Positions 1 to 11,711 are shown, numbered from the stretch's first letter. The stretch is 64,000 nt of DNA from Prosopocoilus inquinatus (GCA_036172665.1 CM069872.1:21617001-21681000), one strand, 5' to 3'. A program made the numbers and translations. The notes: generated by a model not told the origin, from the letters alone.

Positions 1-2117
1 CTGGTTGGAGAGTCATGACTTTCTTGAAGTATTTTTGACCGAGAATCCTTTGGGACAACAGTCTTCCAATGAGGTTCATCCTCAGCCAAACGATAATATG
101 TGTTTCGGACCAGTTTATAAATGACATTTCCCTCGACACGGAAACTAGGAAACTTTTCCGGAGTCAAACGAATTTTCTTAAGGAAATTCAAGTACCAACT
201 GTCCTGAACGTTGTCAAAATCGATGGAGTCGATAACAGGGACGGTTCGAGAAAGCATATCAGGAACAACGTGATCTTTTCCTTTGCGATGGATGACGCTA
301 AAGTTATATTGTTGTAGGCGCACAGCCCAACGACACAATCGACCGGAAGGATTCTGCAACTTATTAAGCCAAAGGAGACAGTGATGGTCTGTGATGACCT
401 TAAAGTGCGAACCTTCTACATAAGGCCGAAGTTTTTCTATGGCCCACAACATCGCAAGGAGTTCCTTTTCGGTTGTTGAAAAGTTACGCTCGGTTCGAGT
501 CAACGAGCGGCTTAGATAGCAGATGACTTTCTCACCTTCGTCTTGTTCTTGGGTAAGGACAGCACCAAGACCATAATCGGATGCGTCCGTTTGAATCGTA
601 AATTCTTTGGTGAAGTCGGGACATGAGAGAACTGGAGCAGAAACTAAGTGCTCACGAATTTTTTCCCAAGCTTCATCACAAGTCTCATCCCACCTATGCT
701 TAGAATTTTTCTTAAGCAGGTTTGTCAAAGGGGCGATAATAGTGGAAAATCCAGGGATAAACCTCCGATACCAAGAAGCAGTTCCTATCAAACGGCGAAC
801 TTCCTTAACCGTAGTTGGCTTAGGCATCTTAAGAATTGATTGTACCTTTTCAGGGTCAACATGAAGACCATGACGATCCTCTACATACCCTAGGTACTTG
901 AGTTCGCTAAGACAAAAATTGCATTTTCCTTCGTTCAAGGTTAGTCCGGCCTCGGTCAGGCGTTTATGGACTTCGGAGAGTACTTCGAGATGTTTGTCGA
1001 AGGTTTGAGTCACAATAATGATGTCGTCTAAATAGACGAACACATGTGGTTCAAGATCAGCACCGATTACACAGTCGATAAATCTTTGCCAAGTTGCAGG
1101 AGAATTATGAAGACCAAAAGGCATTCTGCGAAATTGATACAAACCGCGGTTAGGTACGGTAAAAGCGGTGTATTGGCGGGATTCTTCGGCAACCGGAATT
1201 TGCCAGTATGCTGACTTGATATCTAAGGAAGATAGATACTTAGCATCTTTGAGTTTGTCAAGGGTGTTCGAGACATAAGGTAGAGGATAAGCATCCTTGG
1301 TCGTAACTTGGTTGAGCTTCCGATAGTCCACACAAAAGCGGAAAGAACCATCCTTTTTGGGTACAAGAAGAATGGGCGATGACCAAGCACTCTTAGATTT
1401 CTCAACAATTCCACGCTTAATCATGTCGTCAAGTTCTGTATCGACGATGGCTTGTCTTGCTGGCGAAATCGGGTAATATCGTTGTTTGATTGGTGGGCTA
1501 TCAGTACGGATGACGTGTTCGACCAATTGGGTACATCCTAGTTCACGGTTTCTGGAATCAGCAAACAGCTGTTCGGTCCGTTCATTAAGTTGGGTCTGTT
1601 GATCATGTGTCAGATGACCCCAAGATGTGACATGTTCGACTGAGTCAATGAATTCCTTTCCAAAACTCCACTCACCGGAGCGCAAGTCAGGGACGATGCC
1701 CATCAACTTCCAAAAATCTGCGCCGAGAATTAAGGAATGCGGCAACTCAGGAACGACAAGAACGTCGATCACTTTGACACGGTCACGAAGTTGGATAGGG
1801 GTGGTAACATTACCAGGACTACTACAGGGTTGTCCATTCGCAACAGTGCATGACGTCACATGTTTCGTAAAAGGTAAGTTTAAAGTCTGAAGGATTTCCC
1901 ATCCTGAACTGCCAACAATTGTGCGAGACGCACCTGAATCAAGGAGGCCAAGAAATGGGATGCCTAAGATGGATACAGACAGATATGGGCGTTCGTCATC
2001 TTTTGCATGAGCTAGGACAAAGTCTAAAACAGGTTGTACAGTCAGAGATTCGATCGGATTTGTTACTTTAAAGCAACGCACTAGCCGGTCATCTAACGCG
2101 TTGTTCGGGAGTTTTTT
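1..2117 (-). CDS. pol: Gypsy-1 Pol (protease, reverse transcriptase, RNase H), 5'-complete, cut at window start
   Basis: Retrotransposon polyprotein that makes cDNA from the element's RNA. It has no ATG of its own; it is read in the -1 frame relative to gag after the slippery site at 2111-2117. Reading right to left: the aspartic protease motif LLDSGAS lies near 1934-1942; reverse transcriptase follows (PKKDGSFRFCVDYR near 1330-1375, VYLDDI near 1022-1046); RNase H follows (TDASDYGLG near 565-600, ending LLWLNKLQNPSGR near 340-375); the frame is still open at base 1. I spot-translated it rather than reading every codon. Integrase should lie beyond the left edge. Protein length is therefore unknown. 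Confidence 0.82.
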
Positions 2118-3535
2118 GGACTCTTCGAGCACACGGGGCACGTCTTAGTGGTGACATTGGGATGTCCACATTGATAACAATGCCTACGTAAGGGTTCAGA
2201 GCAATCACGGGATAGGTGGCCTGTCTTTTGACAATTCCAGCACTTAAACGTTTTGGTAGGTTTAGGAGGATCTACCTTACACTCACTTACGGTTGGTGCG
2301 CAGGCTTGTACATAGGCTAGGTCAGGCTCTAGAGTATTGTTCTTACGAGGTGGAGGCATGTATGCCTCTACGGCGGACTTACGAACCTCTAATTGTCTAC
2401 CTATCTTCAATAACTGGGTGACAGAAGTAACCTCGACTAGTCCTAACTGACGCTGATAAAAAGGGGCAATGTTATTCAGAAGAATTTTTATGCGAACGTT
2501 TTCCGCGACAGGGATGCTCAAACGATCGAATAAATTGAGCATGACAGAAATATAAATTCCCATTGATTCAACGGGACCCTGAGTGCGTTTCTTTATTTCT
2601 TCAAATAACTTGTCGTCATAATTATGGGGTTGGAACTCGTCACGAAGACCTTGCACGAGTTCGGACCAATTATTGCAAAATTTCCGATTTGCCCGAAACC
2701 AGATTAAAGCTTTATCGCGAAATAAATCGGACGCTGAAGCGAACAGAGTTGCTTCCGAAACGTTTCTCGAAATTTGGAGTTCACTAACGCGTTCCAAAAA
2801 GGCGCTAAGGGAGAGAATCTTATTATTCCCATTATAAGTTAAACCCCATTTGGAAACAGGAACCGATTTAATTTCGATCGCGGTTACAGGGTGTGTCGTA
2901 ACCTTGGGCGCAAGAAGAACAGCTTTAGGCGGGGACGTCGTAATTTTTGGCGACGAAGTCGCACTAGGAGTTACAACAACATTCGGATTGACACAAATCA
3001 TGGATGATTGATCATTTCGAAAATGATCCGCAACAGCCGTTAAATCAAGTAAGGGAGACGCATGAGTCCTAACAACTTCAGTTTCTTTAGGACTGAAATT
3101 TAACGTCGTCTGTTCAAAGTCAAACGCGAGTTCATTTAACGTCTGTAAAATGCACTTACGTTGTTGTACTTCGTCGTTTGTCAAAGGCTGAGAACGCTGT
3201 GCGCGTCCGATGGCGTGAGCCAATTTGGCTGAAATTTTGTTTACAATGCAAACAGCGGTCGAGCCAGGGACAGACTCAATTAAACAGCGAATTTCGCTAA
3301 TCTTTTCCTGAAGGGCAGTCACGTCTTCGTCAAATAATACGTCATATTTGGGTAAGGGTAAGCGCAAATCTTTTTCCAAACGCAATTGTCGTCTGAGGTA
3401 CGCTCGTTTTTGCGCAACAGTACCGTCACATTGTACACCTCTCGCTAAGAGTTCATAGTTAATCTCTTCCGCATTAAGGCGATCGGGTAACAATTTAAAA
3501 TCCATGTCAAGGCGCAAAATTCCGCAATAAAACAA
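2093..3535 (-). CDS. gag: Gypsy-1 Gag with SAP-like N-terminus and two zinc knuckles
   Basis: Structural protein of the virus-like particle, 480 aa. The N-terminus (about residues 15-55) looks like a SAP motif (LNAEEINYELLARGV). The middle is the retrotransposon gag region. The C-terminus has CCHC-type knuckles: CWNCQKTGHLSRDC, then a variant finger CYQCGHPNVTTKTC in which Thr stands where the His is expected. The annotated start at 3535 is the first ATG; an in-frame Met follows at residue 11 (MDFKLL), which could be the true start. It overlaps pol through the frameshift site. No internal stops. Confidence 0.85.
   Translation of the reverse strand: MFYCGILRLDMDFKLLPDRLNAEEINYELLARGVQCDGTVAQKRAYLRRQLRLEKDLRLPLPKYDVLFDEDVTALQEKISEIRCLIESVPGSTAVCIVNKISAKLAHAIGRAQRSQPLTNDEVQQRKCILQTLNELAFDFEQTTLNFSPKETEVVRTHASPLLDLTAVADHFRNDQSSMICVNPNVVVTPSATSSPKITTSPPKAVLLAPKVTTHPVTAIEIKSVPVSKWGLTYNGNNKILSLSAFLERVSELQISRNVSEATLFASASDLFRDKALIWFRANRKFCNNWSELVQGLRDEFQPHNYDDKLFEEIKKRTQGPVESMGIYISVMLNLFDRLSIPVAENVRIKILLNNIAPFYQRQLGLVEVTSVTQLLKIGRQLEVRKSAVEAYMPPPRKNNTLEPDLAYVQACAPTVSECKVDPPKPTKTFKCWNCQKTGHLSRDCSEPLRRHCYQCGHPNVTTKTCPVCSKSPKNSRTTR
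2111..2117 (-). promoter_or_regulatory. Programmed -1 ribosomal frameshift heptamer
   Basis: On the minus strand the heptamer A AAA AAC sits in the gag frame (codons CCA AAA AAC), the canonical X XXY YYZ slip site. Six codons later gag stops at 2093-2095. Slipping back one base enters the pol frame, which is open from there to the window edge. This is directly visible; that it works is inferred from the family. Confidence 0.75.
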
Positions 3536-5087
3536 ACAATTCTGTCTAACTTGGACGTAATTTTTCGGAAAACAAAACGCAAAACAAATTGAGGCCCCAC
3601 AATTGGGCCCAAATCTTGCTACCTTACCTTTCCAGGAAGATAATCAGATGTTGCATCGTGACGTCAGTTTCGACGCATCCGGCAGCTAACAGTCGTGACA
3701 GGCGTGGGAGTAATCTCAAACCAACAACAATGACCCAAACAACAAAAAAAACTAACAAAAGGCGCCACTCAATTTAATTTACTTTCCGCGGGAAATTAAG
3801 AAAAACGCGGTACGTCCTTGTTAAACAAATTGTTTTATTTACACACAAAGAAAACAGTACAGTAAAAAAAAAATTAATCAGTTTACAAAATAAATCACGC
3901 AGTACACCAAACAAAATAAAAGATAAATGCGACACAACAAAATTTAAGTGTTCATTAAAGTGACGCGTACAGGCCACAAACAAAAAAAAACAAATTAAGT
4001 GATTACGCAACAAACTTGCGTTACAAACAGAAAAATAAAGGATTGATTCAAATCCCTCGTAAGGGGTCCTCTACTCGTAATGTGACGTTCGAGGTAAAAC
4101 AAGCGTTCGTTGTTCGCAACAATAATCAATTAAAAACAAAATTAAAAGGTCCGACCTTGTCCGTTGGTCAGTTAGGCGGTCCCAAATTTTCCTCGGGCCG
4201 CAACACGTCAGCCACGGAGAGGGCAAATCGACGAGTCTCGGGTCGAGTCCGTCGGCGGAAGGTAATTTCTACACTTCTCGCAGAAATTCCGAACTCCCAA
4301 ACGCAAAAAAAAGGGGGGAAGAAAAAGCCTGAAGAAAGAAACAAATATGCCCCCGTTACACACGAATCAACCAATTTCCCACACTTATTAACTCACCTGC
4401 CCTAACAAGCAGGCTTTCTGAGGAAAACGCAAAACAAGCGTTTATTGCTGCAGCAATCGCACAGGATCCGGTCAAAGCCGAAGGGGAATTTGTCCACGCA
4501 GAGGACGAATTCACGCACAACACCAAGTGAAAATCACTCACACAAAATACATGCGATCACTGCGGGAATTAATTTGGGAATGAATCCAGAACTTTTTTCG
4601 TGGTAACGAGTTAAAACGGGGAGAACGGGGGGAGAACATTCCAGAATCATACCAATGAACCAATCCCAATAAGTGTCTGACTAAACCTCAGCCAATCAAT
4701 TCGAATGTCAAAGTTCGTTTCACACGGCGGTAGAAAATGCGACATAGAATGAAATCGAAATTATAACTGACTAAGCAAAAAATATAGGGAACAAAAAAAA
4801 CGCGTCAAGCCGACGCCGCGTGAAAGCCCATAAAGCGAATTGAAAACAGCCTAACACTTTTCCCTGGGTAAAATAAACAAACGTATTTTCTCAAAGAACA
4901 CGAAGTCGTAAAGCAAGCGCGGAGTATGTGTAATTAAGCGCAGCCCGAAACGAGCGGCGTTGTAAAAGAGATCTGCGTCGGCGATAACAAAAGACCGCAA
5001 ATGCGACGAAAGGAGTTCGCCCGCACGCCGGCGGCTAACATGAAAACACATCTATTTTTAGCTCGCAATACAACATACAGGGTGGCT
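3536..5087 (-). other. Gypsy-1 leader and probable 5' LTR
   Basis: Non-coding region upstream of gag. The minus strand has TGGCGCC at 3767-3761, the usual start of a tRNA primer-binding site, so the LTR would run from about 3768 to about 5087. I cannot compare it with the other LTR, which is outside the window. The sequence before the candidate primer site does not end in CA, so the boundary is uncertain. Short ORFs here (for example 4016-4405) have no recognisable content. Confidence 0.45.
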
Positions 5088-5411
5088 CAAAACAACCGGG
5101 GAAATTTGCACGGTAACAGAGTAACATAGGAAAGTTGATTGCGAAAACGATCCTATTACGTGAATAATAAGCTTGATTTCAAGCACTTCGTAATAATGAT
5201 GGAAACAATACATTTTCTGATAAATAATACTTTACAATTGTCTCTACGATTGATCCAAGTCCATTTATTTTTATATAAAATATTTAATCTAGCAAATGTT
5301 ACTGAATTTAGCAATATCCTCTAATAATTGGAAAATTATGTTTAACGTTAAATTAATTTGATTAATTACATTTCTAATTTTAGGAGAGTTGTGTAAGTCG
5401 TGACTTATTCT
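5088..5411. other. Short AT-rich interval, no gene seen
   Basis: Sequence between the Gypsy-1 leader and the Polinton target duplication. Two 61-63-residue ORFs are low-complexity AT translation and show no family. Confidence 0.5.
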
Positions 5412-5417
5412 TATTTT

Positions 5418-5563
5418 AGTAGTAGGAATAGGCCGATTCTGGAACCTCCTCCGACCTTGACCAATAAAATTCAAGGTCAAGGTCGGAGGAGGTTCCAGAA
5501 TCGGCCTATTCCTGACGTGACCCCACCATGAGCTTCAAGGTCAAGGTCATGACCTTGAGGTGA
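5418..5563 (+). repeat. Polinton left terminal inverted repeat with hairpin tip
   Basis: The first 104 bases (5418-5521) are identical to the reverse complement of 23487-23590. About 40 further bases match with several differences. Inside it, 5425-5512 is itself an 88-bp inverted repeat: two perfect 38-bp arms around a 12-bp spacer. Confidence 0.9.
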
Positions 5564-6310
5564 CCTTGAAATGACCTTGAAATGACCTTGAGGTTACCTT
5601 GAAATGACCTTGAGGTTACCTCGAAATGACCTTGAGGTGACCTTTAGATGACCTTGAAATGACCTTGATGTGACCTTGAAATGACCTTGAGGTGACCTTG
5701 AAATAACCTTGAGGTTACCTTGAAATGACCTTGACATGACTTCGAAGTGACCTTGAAATGACCTTGAGGTGACCTTGAAGTGACCTTGAGGTGACCTTGA
5801 AATGACATTGACGTGACCTTGAAATGACCTTGAGGTGAACTTGAAATGACCTTGAGGTGACCTTGGAATGACCTTGCAGTGACCTTGAAGTGACCTTGAA
5901 ATGACCTCGATGCGACCTTGAAATGACCTTGAGGTGACCTTGAAATAACCTTGAGGTGACCTTGAAATGACCTCGAGGTGACCTTGAAATGACTCTGAGG
6001 TGACCTTTACCCCACCATGAGCTTCAAGGTCAAGACCATGACATTGAGGTGACCTTGAAATGACCTTGAGGTGACCTTGAATCGACCTTGAGGAGACCTT
6101 GAATGACCTTGAGGTGACCTTGAATGACCTCGATGTGACCTTGAAATGACCTTGAGATGACCTTGAGTTGACCTTGAAACGACCTTGAGTTGACCTTGAA
6201 ATAACCTTGAGTTGACCTTGAAATGACCTTGAGTTGACCTTGAAATGACCTTGAGGTGACCTTGAGGCGACCTTGAAATGACTGAGGTGACCTCGTAACG
6301 GACCTTGAAG
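5530..6310 (+). repeat. 11-bp tandem array of GACCTTGARRT units
   Basis: Alternating units GACCTTGAAAT and GACCTTGAGGT, period 11 bp, run for nearly 800 bp directly inside the left terminal repeat. On the minus strand this is a dense series of TCAAGGTCA, identical to the consensus monomer site of the FTZ-F1/SF-1/ERR class of nuclear receptors. A related, sparser block lies inside the right terminus and another at 9785-10250. The 97-residue minus ORF at 6030-6323 is a translation of this repeat, not a gene. Confidence 0.9.
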
Positions 6311-6486
6311 CGCGGTGAGTCAAATGTAATTGTTTTGAAATAACCCTAACGCAACCTGTTATTGAATATGTACCTATTTAAGGAGGTGTTTAATTTGATA
6401 CCCGCAGACGACGGTTGACCCCCAGATTGAGTTTATCAACTTATTGAACATAGTGAACGCGATAGTGCTTATTAGAATTATAAAAC

Positions 6487-6639
6487 ATGTTTGATTGCAA
6501 TCAGTGTGGCAAACAATTTATGCGAATAGATAATATGAATCGTCATTTGTGTTTAAACGTATTGAGACTTCTGATGTTCTCGAGTTGCTCCTCTATACTG
6601 AGACGGAGCCGGCGTTTGTTTTTTTGGTTGAAAGGATGA
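6487..6639 (+). pseudogene. Zinc-finger ORF remnant, probable old 5' end of the Polinton DNA polymerase gene
   Basis: A 50-residue ORF starts MFDCNQCGKQFMRIDNMNRH, a C2H2-like finger (Cys4, Cys7, His20), and then runs into unrelated residues and a stop. It lies just inside the left terminus and points inward, opposite to the capsid genes. From memory, PolB proteins of some arthropod Polintons begin with such a finger, so I read it as the only surviving piece of PolB. No polymerase motifs (DxxSLYPS, YxDTDS) follow. It could instead be a chance ORF. Confidence 0.4.
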
Positions 6640-6831
6640 CACATTCTAAATCGAGGTTCGGCAACGACTGCATTCCTGAGAGTAATGATTATTCTTGATA
6701 AATTAATTAAATGCATACGATTATCCTAATATTTGAGACCCATTTTATTTTATATAATAGAGTTATTTTCAGTAGATAGACAAATTAGTTTTTTTAACTT
6801 TCCAGTAAACAAATTAAAAACTTTCTGATGC

Positions 6832-7053
6832 ATGCATAGTCGATAATAACCACTATTTAATTACTATTTCTTTTAATGCTTTTTTGGAACGTTAGTAGAA
6901 TCTTCAAAGTTATTATTATTTTTTATAAATACTGCAATGTTGCCTTTACTCGTATAAAGCAATAGTAACTTTGAAGATTCTACCATTCTTCTACTAACGT
7001 TGCAAAAAAGCGTCAAAAGAAATCGTAGTTAGTGGCTCTTATCGACTATGCAT
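6832..7053. repeat. Foldback/MITE with about 85-bp inverted arms
   Basis: ATGCATAGTCGATAA at 6832 reappears inverted as the last bases ending at 7053. The arms continue with AACGTTAGTAG and AATCTTCAAAGTTA in matching order, with small indels, around a short loop (about 6920-6960). No coding capacity. Confidence 0.7.
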
Positions 7054-9439
7054 ACAGCAGTTTATATTTACATGTATTTACCGCACGTATGACATCGCAT
7101 GTAAATACGTGTTTACCAAATTAATTCGATTCAGAAGAAAACAAAGTTGTTTTTCTAAATAATCTTTATTATGACACTAGTTCGGCAAGCCTCTTCCTCC
7201 GCGAAGGTGCGGAGATATCGTATACTGATGTTGTTGCTTTTTAGCTCTTCGTTGTTAACGTTCAAAACTAGGCTTTTTTGGTATGTATTTATTTAATATT
7301 TCGTCTAAATATGTTTGTGTCAAATACTGAATCTACTTTTGATTGTCGAAACTTTCCTGAAATTTATTTAAAAAAAAACAAATATAATATAATTGTTAGA
7401 ATTAAACAGAAATTGTATAAACAAAAAACTAGAAATTGCATCATTATTTTTACCGGTTATTTATTTTGAAGCTCTCTCCTATTAAATAAATGAAGAAAAT
7501 GAAGTATATCCTGTTCTGGATTCTAATGCTCCAAATGCATGCCAAATTAATTCATGACAAAATGTTATTTGTTATACAAGACGGTAAAATTATTTTTTAT
7601 CGTTGAGTGAAAACGTTTAAGGAGCAAGTGCATTAATTTTTAGGAGTCGATAATTGAATTTTATCATCGTTTGTAAAGACAAAATTTAACTAATTTCGCA
7701 GAAAAATAAAGAGAGCAGTCACGTTTCAATCGCATTTAGTGTGGATTATTGCTATGATTAATACGAAAATTGTTAGTTTATCTGCCCCTGCTGTTAAAAT
7801 TCCGATTTATTTACTGTTTTAAGTCAGACAAAGTAACCTTCGCTTTAGAAAAAACTTGTTTTTTGTGCCCGACGACCTTCATTTACAATGTGACATTGGA
7901 CATTGGTTCTTAATTTTCATCACACATTCACAAAGCAACATTTATTGCATATAAATTATTAATTGTTTAACCTGTCTTCTGCCAAATACTGAATCTATTT
8001 TTGTTTTTTTAAGATTTCCCGAACTTCTTGAAATTTCTTTTAAGAATAAATAGTTGAATTTAAATATACCATGTGTAATTTCCAATAATGACAAAAATAT
8101 CAAAAACAAGGTTACTGGTTCATTCTTTGACCACTCACTATAATTCTAAAAAGAAAACCCTGTCATATAAGATGATTGGTCACAATCGTCAAAATAATAA
8201 TTCATTTTTATGTGAGCAAGAAAATGTTTTTAAATAATTACACAACTCAGTAATTTTCAATAGCGAGTGATTTCGGTACTGTTCAATTTAGGAAAGAAAA
8301 CATGTACGTTATATTTGGGATTCGTCTATTTCAGGTGATTGCACTACATTAATATTATTAATTTCGTATTTGAATTTGATTTAATGATGCATTTTCCGAA
8401 ACATAAAAATTCGCATAGTGGTGGTAAAGATAGTGTAACTACGACGATTTCCGTACATGACGTGTATGTATTCTTTCCTGAATTGCACTACTGTATTGAC
8501 AAGTATCCCCCTTTCCGCACAACCAAAAATATTAAATTTTTCATAATAGTTACATCGAAAAGCTCAAATAGTATTTTAATATGGACAAAAATGTACCTAC
8601 TTATTTTCAAATCAATATTAAAAGATACACTAGTTAAAATCATAATCATAAATCAATTAGAAAAAAAGATCATCACTCACTATTTTGAGAGATAATTTAG
8701 AAATTTGTTAATTTAGTTTTATAGATAATTTGGTTTATTTGAGGAATAAAATAGCTTGTTCAGATAAATTAATGCACATTTAACTTTTTTTAATATTATT
8801 TATAATATAACAATTGGTTTCGCAGGTGAAAGGAGTTATAATAAAATAAGTTAATTCGTTCCCAAGAGAAATTTTATAAACAATGTATTTTTACGATGCG
8901 ACATCACTCGTAAGTTAATTAGTTTTTAAAGACGCCCAAAACTGCAGCAATGGTACGTATTATTGTTTATAAATTATCAATCGTAGTTATAACCATAAAT
9001 TATGTTGTATATACAGCATGTATCATAAGTGAATTACACACCGAATCTATAACTGTTCAATTGGATAAATGAGTTGACATGTAGGAGTATTTTATTTCTA
9101 TAATTATTATTATTTTTGATATGCATTTGCACAGAAACAATTGCAACTTAAAAGTTTAAGTTTCTGAAAAAATTATGAAACATCCTGTATACTTTAACAT
9201 TTTTACATATTTAAGTGCATTACATTCTATTTCTAAGGGTCAGTACTTCAGTCATGGATTAATTTTAAACCATCCTGAATCTTATCAATTTTTTATTATA
9301 AAATGATAATATTTTAACAAAATTCTATTTCTTCCGTTCTTACCTCTTCGAGTGACAGTTACTCCTTTAAAATTTTTAAATGAAATGAGGAGTCACTTGA
9401 TACTTCATTTAAATGACCTTTCAATTCTCTTTTCAGTAG
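7054..9439. other. AT-rich decayed Polinton interior, no gene recognised
   Basis: Only short ORFs (63 aa at 7278-7469; 118 aa at 8339-8695) with low-complexity composition and no motif I know. A short minus-strand stretch at 7140-7220 reads ISAPSRRKRLAELVS before a stop and an AATAAA, possibly the tail of a lost gene. Confidence 0.4.
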
Positions 9440-10520
9440 CATGAGAATTATTTTGTGATACCTATTTTTTGAATAAAGTTATGAACTATGTGAAAGAGGA
9501 TAGCTACTTGCTTGTTGTCAGTATTTCTTGAATTAACATTTAATAGCATTAGAAGAGTAGAGTATATTTGCATGTGAAAGATGATAGCTGCTGCGTTGCT
9601 TGTTGTCTGTATTTCTTGAATTAATATTTAGTGGCATTAATATATCCGGTGATTTCATAGTACCAGATGTGTAACCTGGGTAAAAGCTATGAGTGATGTC
9701 ATAGTGTTAGATGAAGCTAATATAAGTTGCCTTAACGAAAGCGACAGATGAAAAATCGAGTGCCTGGGTAAAAGCTATCGATGACCGCCGAAAGTAGACC
9801 TCAAAATCATTTCAAGATCATCTCAAGGTCACCTGAAGGTCGTTCCAAGGTCACATTATTGGTCAAGGTCGGAGCATTATTATTAGCATTAATTTATCTG
9901 GTAATGTCATAGTGCCAGACGAGTATTTAAGGTCATATCAAGGTCTCTTCAAGGTCTCTTCAAGGTCTCTTCAAGGTCATTTCAGGGTCACCTCGAGGTT
10001 ATTTCAAGGTCACCACAAGGTCACCTCAAGGTCACATTAAGGTCAGCGCAAGATCATTTCAAGCCGACTTTGATCTTGAATTTTATTGGTTAAGGTCGGA
10101 GCATTATTATTAGCATTAATTTATCTGGTGATGTCATAGTGCCAGATGAATAGTCAAGGTCATTCCAAGGTCACGTTGCGGTTATTTCAAGGTCACCGCA
10201 AGATCATTTTAAGCCGACCTTGATCTTGAATTTTATCGGTTAAAGTCGGAGAATGTATTTAGTAGCATTCATTTATCTAGTAATGTCATAGAGCCAGATA
10301 AGTAATCTGAGTGAAAGCTATGAATAAAGTCTTAGTGCCTGAATGAATAACCTGGGTAAAAGCTATGAAATGCCATCGAGAGAAAAGTAATGTAGAGTAT
10401 TTGCATGGGAAAGAGGATAAATGTGTTGCTTGCTGCCTGTGTTTCTTGAATTAACATTTAATAGAGATTAGAATACAATAGTGTAGAGTGTGTTTACATG
10501 TTAAAGATGCTCGCTGGGCT
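9440..10520. repeat. Complex repeat with AAGGTCA clusters
   Basis: Several irregular copies of a longer unit. Recurring pieces are TTTCTTGAATTAAYATTTA, GTAATGTCATAGTGCCAGA, CTGGGTAAAAGCTATGA and TTGAATTTTATTGGTTAAGG followed by TCGGAG, the last resembling the core of the Polinton terminus. Runs of TCAAGGTCA-like motifs sit between them (9785-10060, 10160-10220). It may be a rearranged internal copy of terminal sequence or the end of another nested element. Confidence 0.6.
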
Positions 10521-11711
10521 GAATATTTGTTATATAAGGTTTTAAATAACTTAACTCATTTAATAAGTCTCAAAACTTAATGAGGTACAGAAAAGGTAGT
10601 TCTATATATGTAATTATATATGTTTTATATTAATTAAAGTTAAAAAATTTCAGATTTTTCCCAAAAATAGTACGGAGGAGCCTTTACATAGCTTTCGAAG
10701 CTCTGTTTTACAGCGCAACGGAGCAATTTCACCTCAGTAATTTCAAGATCAAATCAAATCAAGATAGAGTTTTGTTTATTTTCTGTAAATACTGCTCAAA
10801 TTAATTAAGGCGTGGTATTATGAACGTAAGATAAATTTTCTCTATCATTCTCTATCATGTAATATTCTTTCATGATTATCTCAATTTAATATCAAGGTCG
10901 ATTATGCTTAGTTAGAATAAAACGTCTCTATAATTTGGATTAACTTTAAGCTTTGGTTGCTCCATTAAAAAATAGTTGTGTAATTGAACAGTTCTTGGAT
11001 AAAACGCAGTCTTTGCCAATGGTCATTCAATATTTAAAATTAGTAAATGTTTTGAAGATACAGACGTTTATAAATACTTCTTCCAAATTTCAGCATGCTA
11101 CCTTTTAAAATAACCGTTATAGTATATAATACGTAATAGTTTGATTTTAGATCGCGTCTCGAATAAAAAACGAAATAGGTCGAAAAATACGGAAAATAAG
11201 TCATTGGTTGTTTTAATTTTTACCAACTTTTTTTGGTAAAGTATTTTTTAAATGCCATTTTTTGACACAAATCGTTACTAACTAGTTGCTATCTTATAAT
11301 AAAATAAAAAAAAAAAAACAACACAAATAACTGACTAATAGGAGAGCCACTGTCTTTTACAACTTCGCATTTATCGTCTATCACTATAAACGCCAAATCT
11401 GTAGTATCATAATTTTATTATGAAATAAATGCTTAGACTAACGTATTAGACATTTTTGTCAAAGTTTAATTTTTTTGAAACTAAAAACTAGAAACGATCG
11501 TTTTATTTATAACAATTTTTGAATGAAAACTTTTTTTATTTTTAGGTTTAACAAAACTAAACAATTACGATAATAAATCAAGTGTTTAGAATTTTAAGTG
11601 GGCTATATAATAAATATGATGGATTCAGAAAAAAATTTTCTGTCTAATTTGTTACAATAACTGTTTTTATAGTACACTTATTTTTTAGCCCAAAAATTAT
11701 TGTGAAATATA
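10521..11711. other. AT-rich stretch without recognisable features
   Basis: No ORF over 60 codons and no repeat structure that I could identify; presumably decayed Polinton interior. Confidence 0.4.

Larger units (their letters stand above)
1..5087 (-). mobile_element. Gypsy-1: Ty3/Gypsy LTR retrotransposon, truncated by the window edge
   Basis: An LTR retrotransposon read right to left: leader/LTR region (about 3768-5087), gag (3535-2093), then pol in the -1 frame running off position 1. Order and motifs (zinc knuckles in gag, DSG protease, YLDD reverse transcriptase) are those of Ty3/Gypsy elements. Gag and the visible pol show no stop other than the programmed gag stop, so the copy looks fairly young. 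The second LTR and the integrase lie outside the window, so exact ends and target duplication cannot be fixed. The right edge at about 5087 is a guess. Confidence 0.85.

Noticed and set aside
5530..6310. CRISPR-like array
   Set aside because: The repeat is an 11-bp unit without unique spacers, in a eukaryotic transposon.
6030..6323. 97-residue minus ORF with FQGQLKVISRS-like repeats
   Set aside because: It is only the translation of the 11-bp tandem array; the frame stays open because the unit lacks stops in that phase.
8339..8695. 118-residue plus ORF as a Polinton gene
   Set aside because: Low-complexity AT-rich translation without motifs or conserved neighbours; not enough support.
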